From NCBI GenBank assembly GCA_900618425.1, contig UZAN01039685.1:2401-17774 (forward strand): a stretch of 15,374 bases of DNA, in the 5' to 3' direction. The position numbers and the translations under genes were made by a program. This stretch comes from Echinostoma caproni. Its lineage: Eukaryota > Platyhelminthes > Trematoda > Plagiorchiida > Echinostomatidae. Of the stretch, positions 1 to 9,079 are shown in pieces. The notes under the pieces are model-generated. The model did no database searches, was not told the origin of the DNA, and saw only the letters and a program-made list of their open reading frames with translations. The first letter of the stretch is position 1, and each line of letters starts with the position of its first letter.

Positions 1-117
1 CTGTGGGAGATCCCCGGCAAGAAAACGGGAATTTATGACTGCAATCAACTTCTTGTTCAGGGAAATCTTTAGGAACAAGAAAGGGTCCGTGAATGTGGAG
101 CTAATTGTAAAACCAGG

Positions 118-504
118 TTAGTGAAATCCCCGGTCCTTATGTTCGCGGATTTCGCGAGAATTCGTACCTTCCGCTTTCCGATATTTGTGCATAAATTGTA
201 GTCTACTTGTGACAAAGAAAGTCGCTTGGATCATATGAACCATGGTCAATAAATGTGAAGCACACCCGTCCCTGTTGTTGTACATGCCATTTTGATATTT
301 CATCCAACGACTGAACCATTTACGCACCACACCGCCAAGGTTTTCTGTTGTGTAATCATCCAGTTTTACATTCATCGAATGAAATACGGTAGGAATATCC
401 TGCCTGAGGGACGATAAATCGAAGTATTTATTCGTTTCGATTGTGATTATAAAGGTTGTGTCATCATTTTCCATTGATATCAGTGATTGGAAAGCCTTGA
501 TCAT
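118..504 (-). CDS. unrecognised 128-codon open frame, possible exon
   Basis: This is the longest uninterrupted ATG-started frame in the window, 128 codons, and I do not recognise its product. The protein is mixed and globular-looking. It has an acidic N-terminal third, a central tryptophan- and tyrosine-containing stretch (VRKWFSRWMKYQN, about residues 60-72), and a basic tail. There is no signal peptide, membrane segment or zinc-binding pattern. A TAA lies in frame 18 bases upstream of the ATG, so the start is bounded. On the minus strand a donor-like AAG|GTACGA occurs at 168/167, and the window's first bases read as CCCACAG on that strand, acceptor-like. An exon running from near 504 to 168 is therefore possible. 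In AT-rich DNA of this size, one frame of this length is roughly what chance gives, so support is modest. Confidence 0.28.
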   Translation of the reverse strand: MIKAFQSLISMENDDTTFIITIETNKYFDLSSLRQDIPTVFHSMNVKLDDYTTENLGGVVRKWFSRWMKYQNGMYNNRDGCASHLLTMVHMIQATFFVTSRLQFMHKYRKAEGTNSREIREHKDRGFH

Positions 505-791
505 TTCTCGGTGAGACCGTTAACGGTACACGTTAGGTTAATTTAGAAAGCCAAACTGTTTGAGGAACCAAAATTTCCGCTTGTTCGTCCAATTATCCCA
601 GTGGATATCAGAGTATTCAGGCTTTTGTTAACGCTTCCAAAACTGCTCACATTTCGTCGTACTCTTATAGTCCGCCTAAAATCTAGAATATTCAATTTCA
701 CCTGTTCGCCGAGCTTAACAGTTTGTTTGCAAACGTTTCATCTTTTTCCACGTTTGACGCTTCACACAAAACCAATAAAAGACACATCAAA

Positions 792-1001
792 ATGGACCAC
801 GTGTACACGTCAGCGGATTTCAAGGATCAAATGATCCAACAAACGGTGACCGGAGAACGGACTAAAGGTTGCATTGCAGACAGAAGAGCAACCCGCATCT
901 CGTCGCATCAATTCAACGGCGAACACAGTGAGATGAAGGGACAAATATTTTCGGTGGAGAAGAACACACACACATATGTCTTTACCTGTATATGCGAACA
1001 G
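792..1001 (+). CDS. candidate first coding exon, unrecognised
   Basis: An ATG in a favourable context (AAAATGG) opens a frame beginning MDHVYTSADFKDQM. The frame stays open to a TGA at 1035-1037. A donor-like site CAG|GTACAT follows base 1001, which would give an exon of exactly 70 codons in phase 0. The stretch is more GC-rich and hydrophilic than its surroundings (Asp, Glu, Lys, Arg, Gln), as coding exons often are. The final third, KGQIFSVEKNTHTYVFTCIC, is more hydrophobic. No family is recognised, and no continuation exon could be identified downstream. The open frame extends upstream of the ATG to about 723, so the true start is not fixed by sequence alone. It may be a chance frame. Confidence 0.22.
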
Positions 1002-1206
1002 GTACATAAAAGAATCCTGACGGTTCATAAGTACTGAAGATGTCACCTTGGCTGGCAATCAAACATCTGCAAATGACCAAGTTCGGCGAATAACCGGAAA
1101 TGAACTCAGTTCACCTGCGGTGCGGGAAAAAAATAATATTTTGCCAACAGTAAGCGGTATCTCTCAAGGTGCAATATTGTGCAGCTAGTGAGTTATCCAA
1201 CTGACA

Positions 1207-1332
1207 GAATACTACGATATGTCGAAGTTTACCGCACTTCCGACCCTTTTCCTTCTCGGAAATTTGTTAATTGCTTGCAGAGTGCTCTAAAGACCACTTG
1301 GATGTTAGAATGTCCTACGTGTCGTAGTATTC
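1207..1332. repeat. 11-bp perfect inverted repeat framing 104 bp
   Basis: GAATACTACGA at 1207-1217 is matched by its exact reverse complement TCGTAGTATTC at 1322-1332. Extending outward five more bases keeps three of five matches, so the arms may be decayed terminal repeats of about 16 bp. The enclosed 104 bp has no coding frame. This may be a small non-autonomous element about 126-136 bp long. No clear target-site duplication is visible. Confidence 0.4.
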
Positions 1333-1730
1333 AGTAACCCTACCGTCGGTTGATCAAATTCGATGATTGGTACCACCTTTTTCCGTAATGAGCTTGAGTA
1401 GAGAATAAAACAGGTCTAAGTTGCACTATGCTTTTCCAGATATATTTCGCTATATCTCATCGGGTACACACTACAGATCATATAATGTTCATGATCAAAA
1501 TAAAGTGATAGTACTTTCATAACCCTCATGAATTTCACAAAGCCAACTCTAGGGTAACAACTAAGCCCTTTTGCTTAACCAAATATGCTTTCATATCTTA
1601 ATTACAATCGTGAATTGCTATTCGGAAAGACTCGCGGGTAAAATAGTTGCTCCGTGTAAACGATGCTTTATCTCAAACAGATGATGTGCGATGGAAGAGG
1701 CTGTCGGTGAGCTTTGACCTATTTCACATT

Positions 1731-1751
1731 GGTTGACAAAGATTGTCAACC
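1731..1751. repeat. perfect 9-bp hairpin
   Basis: GGTTGACAA (1731-1739) and TTGTCAACC (1743-1751) are perfect reverse complements separated by the three bases AGA. Pairing stops sharply at both ends. There is no T-run after it and no gene upstream, so it is not a credible terminator. Role unknown. Confidence 0.75.
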
Positions 1752-1976
1752 TACGTGGGACATGTTCAGTCACTCAGCAGAAATTGACATTCAGTGCCTT
1801 CTAGGTAGGTGGCCATGAACCCGTATGCATAGGATGTGTAAATTCGAAGTTCCGTCTTTATGGGAAATAATTATGAGAGTTTGTCTTTCCTGCCCCATGG
1901 GGTTTATAACAAATGGATATAAATAATGGTTTATGGGATGTTAAAGAGTCACACATTTTCTTTGTTTCGCGCACTT

Positions 1977-3025
1977 CTACGGATATCGATATATATGTAA
2001 ACATTGACAGCGTTTCATCCAGTTTGTGTTTGGTGGTGTAGAATCAACATGAGGTGGTAGAGAAATCCAAATATTGCACACTGTGAGGGCAAATGAATGA
2101 CTCCGGTAATCTAGTCCATAATTTAAACGCACCAATTTGAATGAGTGCCCCCTTAGGTGAATGTTGGGTGACCAGTTAAACGGTGAACTACATGGGGTAT
2201 AAGAGTTCTACATCTTTTGATACACCAGTAGCAGGCCCCCACGAATTCGGCTTTATTGTGTGGAGTACAACTCCTATGATTCCATTTTTTCAACATAAAG
2301 TCTTGGAAGACAGTCTCTTGACCATTTTGGTGGTCATTATCCGTGGACGTTCCAACGTCTTACAATCGCGTTGTAGCCACGGATTTCAGCTTGAGCGGCA
2401 TGTCCTAAATGGTGTCGAATGTAGGCTGATAAAAAATGTGGGGACAGCATACGCTCGAATTTGCCAAATATACTCTTTGGCAAACCAATATATCTTGCAG
2501 TGGTGGACAACACCCTGAAGCAGTACTAAGAGCAACTTAGATCATCTTGAGCATTGATACCAAGATCCTTCTCAGTCAATACATATGGAAGTTGTTCATA
2601 TCCCAGAAAGTATGAAAGCCAAGTTTTGTGGCACAGGGATACAATCGCACACCGGATTTGATTGGTTTTTGGATCGATCATTGATAAGCAGCCTTAAGTG
2701 TTCTCTAAAGTGCCAATGAGTCCTCAGGTTTTGTCACTGTTTTCCATTTTTTGCATCAATAACCTTTTGCCCCCAGAATGTCCGTTAGATCGTTTATGAA
2801 AGCTAGAAGAAGTGGAGGGCCAAGCACAGATCCCTGCGGAACTCATCGGGTAATGCTGATTAGATCAGAAAGTGACCCAAAAACCCGGAAACCATGGTGC
2901 GTTGCCAAAGAATTTCTTCCATCAAACCCGGTGCAAGTGCCCGAATTCCATAATTGTTTGGTTCCCTCAGCAATTTTTGTGATTTACTTGGTCAAATGCT
3001 TTGGAGAAGTTGGCATGAACTGGTG
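1977..3025 (-). mobile_element. decayed CR1/SR1-like non-LTR retrotransposon (RT and C-terminus)
   Basis: Minus-strand translation in all three frames gives, in order, the landmarks of a CR1-clade RT. FSKAFDQVNH (motif A) lies near 2985-3013, and VPQGSVLGPP followed by FINDLTDIL (motif B) near 2770-2842. WKTVTKPEDSLAL is near 2708-2746, PWLQRDCKTLER then TKMVKRLS near 2320-2382, and RIRGGLLLVYQKM near 2210-2251. The C-terminal VCNIWISLPPHV is at 2046-2081, before a stop at 1977-1979. The frame changes several times and many stops interrupt it. Between motif B and WKTV, where the YADD/FADD box should lie, only GAKGY and a stop remain, so the catalytic motif C is gone. The copy lacks everything upstream of motif A, as expected for a 5'-truncated LINE. 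The nearest family from memory is schistosome SR1. The 3' untranslated region below 1977 is not delimited. Confidence 0.85.
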
Positions 3026-3029
3026 ATGA

Positions 3030-3852
3030 CTGGTGGTATGGGGGACTGGTATATATGGTTATATATGAAGTAGGACAAAGTCGGCGACAGGGTATGACTG
3101 TTTGAGATGAGGTGGAAACTGCTGGGCTATATCCTCACCCCTGAATAGCAAGTGAAAGAAAATCTAGGGAAGGATATTGTCAGTTATTATGGCTCTTATA
3201 GGATGTAATGTGTTTTCATAAATGCCTTTGCCTAGCTACTGAACTGAAACACTTCGCTCAGCAGATCTATATTGTCCATTAGCGTACAGGCTGTCCACAA
3301 TATACATTGGTCTCAATAAATCACGTTCGTAACTCAGCGGAACGGAGCTGGTAAACTGTAGATATCGCTTCAGCCGTGTATGATTACCGTATACAGATTA
3401 GCGCATACTGTCGTCTTGAAGTCTACTTAGCAACATATCAGTTAAATATTTTCCACAGAACTGAAAATTGCTGATGGTATCGCCTAGCTTATCCTCACTA
3501 CATGGTCAAAAAGATGTCCAACAGCATGAGTCCTTGTAAACTCCCCATGATGACGCCCTCAACTTAGCGAGAATGACTGCCTAGGAATTTGAGACATATC
3601 TTCAGCGCACCTGAAGATGAGACGATTCAGTTCCATCTTTGAAATTTTCTCATTGATGTACTATTGATCAATATAATCACAAATGAACTGGAGTTTTTCA
3701 TGCAATCGCAAGTCGGTGAACGTTGTCGTAGCTATGCTGGATGTTTGTCGGTGTTTAAAATTCATGTTGTCGAGAGACTTAGTTAACTCAAAACTGTCGT
3801 TAAAACCGTAGTGGGCCAATGCCCTGATAATTAGCCTAAGCATTTTACCCAA
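3030..3852 (-). mobile_element. decayed Penelope-like element, RT domain
   Basis: Read on the minus strand this region follows a Penelope-like RT. FNDSFELTKSLDNMNF begins near 3800, then LHEKLQFICDYI (3670-3705). VEGVIMGSLQG is at about 3533-3563, in place of the family's DGVAMGSPLGP. KLGDTISNFQFCGKYLTD ends at 3437, FTSSVPLSYERDLL is near 3314-3355, and FFHLLFRGEDIAQQF near 3114-3162. Several frameshifts and stops occur. The motif-A aspartate is lost (family S-x-D-V, here SIATTTF), and motif C reads YLTD instead of Y-x-D-D. The usual long segment between motif C and the FTSFVPLSYKR-like block is reduced to about 20 residues, which indicates an internal deletion. The GIY-YIG endonuclease part is absent: similarity ends near 3066, just before the CR1-like copy starts. 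Confidence 0.82.
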
Positions 3853-3866
3853 CCCCTTTGACTAGG

Positions 3867-3867
3867 N
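3867..3867. other. ambiguous base (n)
   Basis: A single undetermined base, between the upstream end of the Penelope-like remnant and the SINE-like repeat. It suggests an assembly join or low-quality call. The two repeats should not be assumed contiguous in the genome without read support. Confidence 0.9.
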
Positions 3868-3939
3868 TCGCAAGGTTGTGTATCTTTAGCAGATCACGGA
3901 GCGAGGGTGGTTAAATTTCGAGGGGCTATAAGTTAGATC

Positions 3940-4195
3940 ACTCTGAAATCATCAATGAATCCCCCGCCCTCAAGGGCCCATAGTGAAGACGACCTGCTGT
4001 TCAGTGATGGAAACCGGTAATCTAAGCCCCAAGACTTGGAGTGGCGAACCACATAAGGCCCCGATAGGTTAGGCGAAGTATTAAAACGGACGAGAGCAAA
4101 GCTGTCTACTACCGAAGTTGGGTGGCGGTGACGGGGTTCGAACCTCGAACAATAGAATCCAGAGCACGCCAGTGACAGCGACTAAATGTAATGAT
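3940..4195 (-). mobile_element. tRNA-derived SINE candidate (copy A, best preserved)
   Basis: On the minus strand GGTTCGAACCCCG (about 4133-4145) is a perfect RNA polymerase III B box. It sits in a T-arm-like stem: CGAGG, loop TTCGAAC, then CCCCG pairs with one mismatch. About 40 bases upstream, near 4185, TAGTCGCTGTCACTGG is a weak A-box candidate. Three further partial copies lie at 8912-9066, 9080-9290 and 9474-9528, in both orientations, which shows this is a dispersed repeat. Note that the B-box core is palindromic, so its strand rests on the T-arm, not the box. The tail toward 3940 is not sharply defined. Confidence 0.6.
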
Positions 4196-4985
4196 TGTAG
4201 AAGTAGTAGCAGTAATACACACGGAATTCGGAACATTAACCACGCAATAGGAATCACAGGACCCGAATCGATAATCGGCTATCACGACTGGATCGCAGAA
4301 GCAATGTCCCACGAGAACGAAACGCGAGGAAAAGGCCGGCGGACAGGCAGCAAGTAGTTTGTGTATTGGAAGAAATAAAGGTGATTAAATAATATGTACA
4401 AAAGAAGATTATTGGCTACCTGAGCATCCACCAATTGGATTGCAGTACTGCTTGCATAATATTGCTTCTGTCTGCATTGTCTTGGATTGGCTTGCACCAT
4501 CCGCCAATGACGTGTATTCAGAAGCTATGCCCGTGCTATTGACTTCAACTTTCAAACTTGATCGATCGCCAATATCCTGAAACTGTAACGCACCGCTCCA
4601 GGGTAGGCGCCATCGTGTAGGCCTGGATCACCACACTAAACTACTGTACCACCACCACTCAAAGATGAATTAGGGTTAGATACAGTTGACAGGCAACTAC
4701 TTCGCTATAAAGGAATTTTTCACAAAAGAACAATCGAACGCTTCTGGCTGCTTGTCACAGACGAGTATGAAAAATTGGGGCAGTAGGTAAGTGCAACCCA
4801 CTTTCATGATTACGGAAAAGAGCTCCAAGTCGATGAACAACTACCAGCACAATAAGTGCATACCCAGGCGCCCAGTCTTGCTCACGCATATTCTACTGTG
4901 TGGTATGCTTTCTTCTGGAAAGTCTTGTCTGTGTTGTTTTTAAACAGAAGTTGATAGGCTATATGGCAAACACTCTTACCTGCGA
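4196..4985. other. non-coding, probably repeat-derived; no gene recognised
   Basis: Short open frames on both strands overlap each other and show no recognised similarity. A degenerate tag/tac triplet patch lies at about 4195-4216, next to the SINE head. The lower part should hold the 3' untranslated end of the minus-strand RTE-like copy, but no terminal simple repeat marks its boundary. A C-rich, CCA-rich patch at 4660-4672 has no evident role. Confidence 0.45.
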
Positions 4986-6600
4986 GGTCGTGGTCAGTTG
5001 AATCGGTAGTTTGGACTGTCGCTAAAGCCGTTGCTGTCGGTTCGCAAACATGACCTTCAGTGTCTCCAACCATGCGGTTTCGGAGTCGTTTGGACCCCAA
5101 CCCGGAAGGTGAGAGACACCTACTCTACCTAATCGTTCTGTGCATTTCTTCATGCCTCGTCTCCACGTCATCTGCTGGCCTCCACGTGGCTTTTTCCAGC
5201 CTGAAATAACCACTGCAAACAAGGCGCGCTGCGGTAGGCGACCGTCGGACAGACGCAAAACGTGTCATATTCAACGGAGCCTACTGAGCTGGATTGGATG
5301 AGATAGCGAGTTCTTGTCTAATGCATTCCCAAACACCCGACGACTTACTTCTAAGTTACTCGCTTACTCCATCCCAGTTAGTCCAGACTACATACGCAGC
5401 GATTGTCGAACACTACTAAACGACGGGTGTCTTCTACCCACAAATTCAAGGTCTCACCGCCGTAAAGCAGAACTGATCGTACAGTGGCAAAGTATACGCG
5501 ACTTTCAACTTCAGTGACACGCCACGTCGCCGCCACAGGTTTTTAAGTCCAGCGTACACTGATCGAGCCTTGAAAATGCGGGCGGTTATCTCCTTCGATG
5601 CGCTACCGTCGTTGGTCACAGCTACCTAAATACGAGAATCAGTCAACTTCAGCTTATTTCTGACCGTCTAGTTTCAAAACAAAGCTCGGTGACACCCAGT
5701 CTTGTAGCCTCACTTTGCACTTTGGAGATGCAAAGCACATGCCAAACGGAGTGACAAAACTTGTGCATTCTCCATACATTCGAACAAGCAAACGATGTCT
5801 TCAGCGTACTCCAAATCGCACAGCTTTTCTCCAGCTGCCCGTTCAATACCTACATTTTGTAGACCACTTAGTGTGTTCTTCAGTATTTCTTCTGTGACGA
5901 AATTGAACAGGAATGGCTAAAGGGGGCATCCTTGACACCGCTCTTAGTTACGAACGACCTACTGAGCTCGGTGTAGACCCTTACGCTACCAGAAGTATGT
6001 GAGTCTAGTGAATTCAGTATATTCACATACTTCCGCGGCATTCTTTTGCGAAGAAGCGAACCCATAAGGGATTCACGATCAACTGAGTCGAAGGCTCCTT
6101 TTAGTTCAAGGAACATGACAACCGTTGGTCGACGGTGCGTATGGCGTAGCTCGAGGAATTGACGCAGGATGAAGATTTGATAAATACGACCGCGACCTAG
6201 TCAAAATCCTACTTGTTGTTCGCGGATGTTTGTCTCCCTAAACGGTGTTAGACGTCGAAGTATAATAGAGGCTAGTAACTTCGTGACGATAGGGATCAAG
6301 CTTTTTCCACGGTGGTTTGTGAAACCGTTGCGAGATCCCCTCTCAAAAATGGGAAAAATTAATGGTTTGCTCCAGGATGATGGAATGCGCCCGTGTAACC
6401 TGATGTTACGCATTAAATCAGTAATAAAGTCTACAAGGTGATCGCCCCCCCCCATCTTGAAAAAAGTGGGAGGGACCCCGTTTGGCCATGCTGCTTTTCC
6501 TTTCTTCAGGGCTTGAATGTAAGAACGAACTTATGCAGTAGGAGGTTCAGATACAGTCATCCGTTAGAGTAGGACGTATGTTTTCTGGATCAATTTTATC
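4986..6600 (-). mobile_element. decayed RTE/SR2-like non-LTR retrotransposon, near-complete RT
   Basis: The minus strand can be followed across frames through a full RTE-clade RT. DKIDPENIRPTLTDD begins at 6600, then KAAWPNGVPPTFFKMGGGD (to about 6441), RGKSLIPIVTKLLASIILRR, and REQQVGF. An in-frame TGA follows (6201-6203), with reading resuming GRGRIYQIFILRQFLE. Next come FLELKGAFDSVD (motif A, 6078-6113), SGV then a frameshift, QGCPL (motif B, about 5920-5942, followed by TAG at 5917), and LEYAEDIVCLFE (motif C, 5779-5814). FGMCFASPKCKVRLQDW, VRSVLLYG and RLPQRALFAVVISGWKKPRGG follow, ending in GWGPNDSETAWLETL. Motif A has Glu for the catalytic Asp, and motif C is YAED rather than YADD. The apurinic endonuclease domain is missing, as in a 5'-truncated copy. 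Inactive, and old judging by mutation density. Confidence 0.9.
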
Positions 6601-7345
6601 CAAACCCCTTTAGATGTGTCATCCGAGATTCGTTCTGGCCATAATATTGTCATCTACACATGCTTATGTGCTTTGCTCCGAAATCCACACACACATAAAT
6701 AGCTCATTTACGCGCAAAAAAGAACACATTGCTACACGGTGGAACTCAGATGATGTGTTTTTCGGTCAGAGGTACAAGTGAGTTGCAGGAGCTTGATATT
6801 GGGATGTAAATGATCTGTATTTTGCAATAATATAAACAGTGGTTTTGGTACGTCACATTGGTAAAACAAAGTAAGGTGCAGCCGGAACCTACCTTTTTCC
6901 TTTAGTTGATTAGCTAAAATTGAAATAAGAAAGTTTGTTTTATCTTTTCTAAATCGGTTTCTCTTTACGGGACAGATAATTATGAATGTTTCTATAGAGA
7001 ACTTAGGCTGCCGTTAATGGAACCATCACTTTTGTTGGGGGTTATCATCTTTTCCTCATTTCGAAATCCTGTGGTCATCCACGTGTGACGTTCGGACTGA
7101 AAATCTGCTGCACATTGCCTCATGAATTTTACAATTGAACGACATGATCAGAGCATGGTAAACTTACACGCAGTAACTGAATCGTGAAGAGAAGAAAAAC
7201 CGATTATTTTAATTGATGTGTAAAATGAAACGCCCATTTATTGATCCATATGAGATTCAGCGATGCACGGTGGACAGAGGCAATGTCTAATTCTCCTAAA
7301 CTTAAGACATCGTACGTAATTATGTTTTCAACTTCCACTTTACAG
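6601..7345. other. AT-rich stretch without recognised gene
   Basis: Neither strand shows a convincing coding frame. The part nearest 6600 could hold further unrecognisable RTE-like sequence, because the preceding translation becomes stop-rich without a clear end. A short CA-rich run (acacacacat) is near 6687-6696. The last ~25 bases form the polypyrimidine tract of the possible acceptor at 7345. Confidence 0.45.
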
Positions 7346-7423
7346 CTGCACGAACATGAGTTCCTGCCCACGAACTACTTAGTGCAGCTCTTCGACCGTG
7401 GAGGCTTACATATTTTCATTGAA
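7346..7423 (+). CDS. candidate short internal exon, 26 codons
   Basis: A pyrimidine-rich tract ending in TTTACAG (acceptor after 7345) is followed by 78 stop-free bases, and then GAA|GTAAAC, a good donor. The segment is phase 0 at both ends and encodes LHEHEFLPTNYLVQLFDRGG plus six more residues, LHIFIE. It is visibly more GC-rich and codon-balanced than the flanks, and reads like a piece of a globular intracellular protein with alternating hydrophobic residues. I do not recognise the family. Small internal exons are common in schistosome genes, including micro-exon genes, so the size is plausible. No neighbouring exon of the same gene is certain. The plus-strand coding-like segments at 8441 and beyond are possible partners. 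Confidence 0.35.
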
Positions 7424-8440
7424 GTAAACTAAAGTGAATGGATTAGCACTTCTGATTTGCGCCGTCATGATATTATGAGTGTATTGAAGGATAACTAGTT
7501 AGTACACGCAATGTAGTCTACCATCGACTTGCTACTTGCTCATTGAAACAAGACACGTCGACGACCAGAAAAAGTAGATATTGCCGCTCTTCGAAACTAG
7601 AGATTCAAAATTAATGTTTTTGATTAACTGGTGACAGAAGAAGACATAGCAGCCACTCGAATGAAGTGGCGTTCTTGTTGTTCTACCCTATCAGGTATGC
7701 AGTTAGAGCATGTACCACTCTGCGTTGATCACGGAGGTTCACCTTGCTTTCCCTTCTCACAAAACTGATTCATTCAAAATCTCCTCTGGGGACTCCTAAT
7801 TACAATATGAAACAATGTGAATTTGGCAGCGATGAGTGAATCTCACTTCACTTCATTTCACTGTACGACAGCATGATACTGGAACAGTACCGGAAATGAG
7901 TGGTTTGGATCAATTTTACGTCTGTGATTAGAAAATATGTAAGACAGCAGCATCATGTTCTATATACATCCCAATTGAGAGCTTACATGTTCAGTAATTT
8001 CATACTCAAAATTGAATGCACAGACAAATGCACGGGAATTTGCACGGATCTGAGGGCGCACAAAGATATTCATTTAACTTACTCATCAACTGTTTTAGTT
8101 TCAGTTCTAGTCAGAAAATGAGAGACGTTTCAGTTACAGACAGAACTCATCGGGAAAACACATTGCAATCCCAAATTGATTGCATCAAGGCAGATTCCCA
8201 TGAAGACGTTTGCCTCATCTAGTAATAGTAATTAATAGTAGTGGTAGTAGTCGTATAAAAACACCGGAAACCGGTCGTGAGATTGAGTTTGTTAAGGTTA
8301 AACGCATCTGAACCCCAACGCCTCAAACAGCATCACTGTAATCATTCTTTAAAGCTTGTTCGTCTCGAATCCACTCTCCGAGCTGCAAATGGGATCATCG
8401 TTGTATACCAAAACATACCTGTTCATTGTTTCTTTTTTGA
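7424..8440. other. non-coding or intronic stretch, no recognised gene
   Basis: Two overlapping plus-strand frames (from about 7900 and 8016) have start codons but no recognisable motif and are best treated as chance. A degenerate (TAG)n-type patch lies at 8220-8250. The hairpin ACCGG-aaa-CCGGT at 8263-8275 shares the ten bases ggaaaccggt with SINE copy A (about 4010-4019). This is too little to call another copy. Confidence 0.45.
8220..8250. repeat. degenerate (TAG)n simple repeat
   Basis: Around 31 bases built from tag, taa and tgg triplets (for example agtaatagtaattaatag). Interruptions suggest an old microsatellite. A similar patch flanks SINE copy A near 4195-4216. Confidence 0.6.
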
Positions 8441-8911
8441 GTCTACTTAAAAATTTACCATCGGTACAAAATACGTTTCGCCCCTCAAACTAGCTATTTA
8501 TTTCATTTGGTCAGCAATTACCTTCTATGCATCCCCTTAGTGCGGTACAACATAGAGGGAGAAATATCAAATCCATGCAGTATGACCTATGTCCATTGCA
8601 TATCGCCCAAAACGAGTTTAAAAGATGGAAGAGGGTAGCTACATTCAAGAGCTGCTGCATACGAACCGAAACCAAATGAATGCCATATTGTTTCAGATAA
8701 ACAGCAAACTCATACAGATGGAACCAAGTTTTTCACTTCGTATGATCCATCTTCGCCAGCTTTTTACGCACCGCGTCAGCTCTACAAGAACGTTAACCCA
8801 AACAGATTATTTTAAAGTACCTAACACTGATATTATGAACTACAGAAACCACACACACCGTACCCAGGAGAATCGACTAATTACTCTCTCAACTCGGCAA
8901 TCGAAAGAATG
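8441..8911 (+). pseudogene. coding-like segment with internal stops, unrecognised
   Basis: From 8441 one frame is open for 65 codons to TAG 8636-8638, then for 58 more codons to TAA 8813-8815, then again from 8831 to the SINE boundary. The amino-acid text looks coding: SYDPSSPAFYAPRQLYKNVN before the TAA, and ELQKPHTPYPGESTNYSLNS after the last stop. Between the stops at 8813 and 8828, a different frame reads DYFKVPNTD, which would bridge the halves if two compensating indels occurred. An overlapping ATG-started frame, 8625-8912, is open for 95 codons. I prefer the first frame on composition only. A possible acceptor (ccatgcag) ends at 8580. It could be a decayed gene copy, or real exons with short introns at the stops. 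No family recognised. Confidence 0.3.
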
Positions 8912-9066
8912 AAACTTGGGGGTGGCGAGTAACACAAGAACCCAATAGGCAAGGATGGATATTAGGTTTGTTGACGTAACACTTAAGATGGATGGGGGTT
9001 TTACAGTTCAAGTCTAGGACAATAGAGTCCGATGCAAGTCAGTAAAGGCTACTAAACATGCGCAAT
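8912..9066 (-). mobile_element. SINE copy B, partial and diverged
   Basis: Aligns by eye with copy A over two blocks. ACTTGGGGGTGGCGA followed by an AATAGG block matches 4034-4072. CAATAGAGTCCGATGCA then AGTCAG and GCTACTAAA matches 4149-4186. The B-box core is damaged (GTTCAAGTCT in place of GTTCGAACCT). Same orientation as copy A, that is, the tRNA-like head points toward higher coordinates. It abuts the coding-like segment ending near 8911. Confidence 0.6.
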
Positions 9067-9079
9067 GAATGTGGTGCTG

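Larger units (their letters stand above)
1062..1976. other. non-coding stretch, no recognised gene
   Basis: No convincing coding frame or retroelement similarity is seen on either strand. It should contain the 3' untranslated end of the minus-strand CR1-like copy that stops at 1977, but I found no terminal repeat that marks where that element ends. Two inverted repeats inside it are listed separately. Confidence 0.5.

Noticed and set aside
810..1058. 82-codon minus-strand open frame
   Set aside because: Overlaps the better plus-strand candidate exon 792-1001; composition is unremarkable.
2183..2518. 111-codon plus-strand open frame
   Set aside because: It lies opposite the minus-strand CR1-like RT (PWLQRDCKTLER and RIRGGLLLVYQKM blocks) and starts at GTG; antisense shadow.
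2778..3026. 82-codon plus-strand open frame
   Set aside because: Antisense to CR1-like motifs A and B on minus.
4118..4357. 79-codon plus-strand open frame
   Set aside because: Its start lies inside the tRNA-like head of SINE copy A, and the rest has no recognised motif.
6226..6441. 71-codon plus-strand open frame
   Set aside because: Antisense to the RTE-like TKLLASIILRR block.
6445..6453. Run of nine C bases suspected to cause a frameshift in the RTE-like copy
   Set aside because: Reading through it on minus (KMGGGD) keeps the same frame on both sides, so no shift is needed there.
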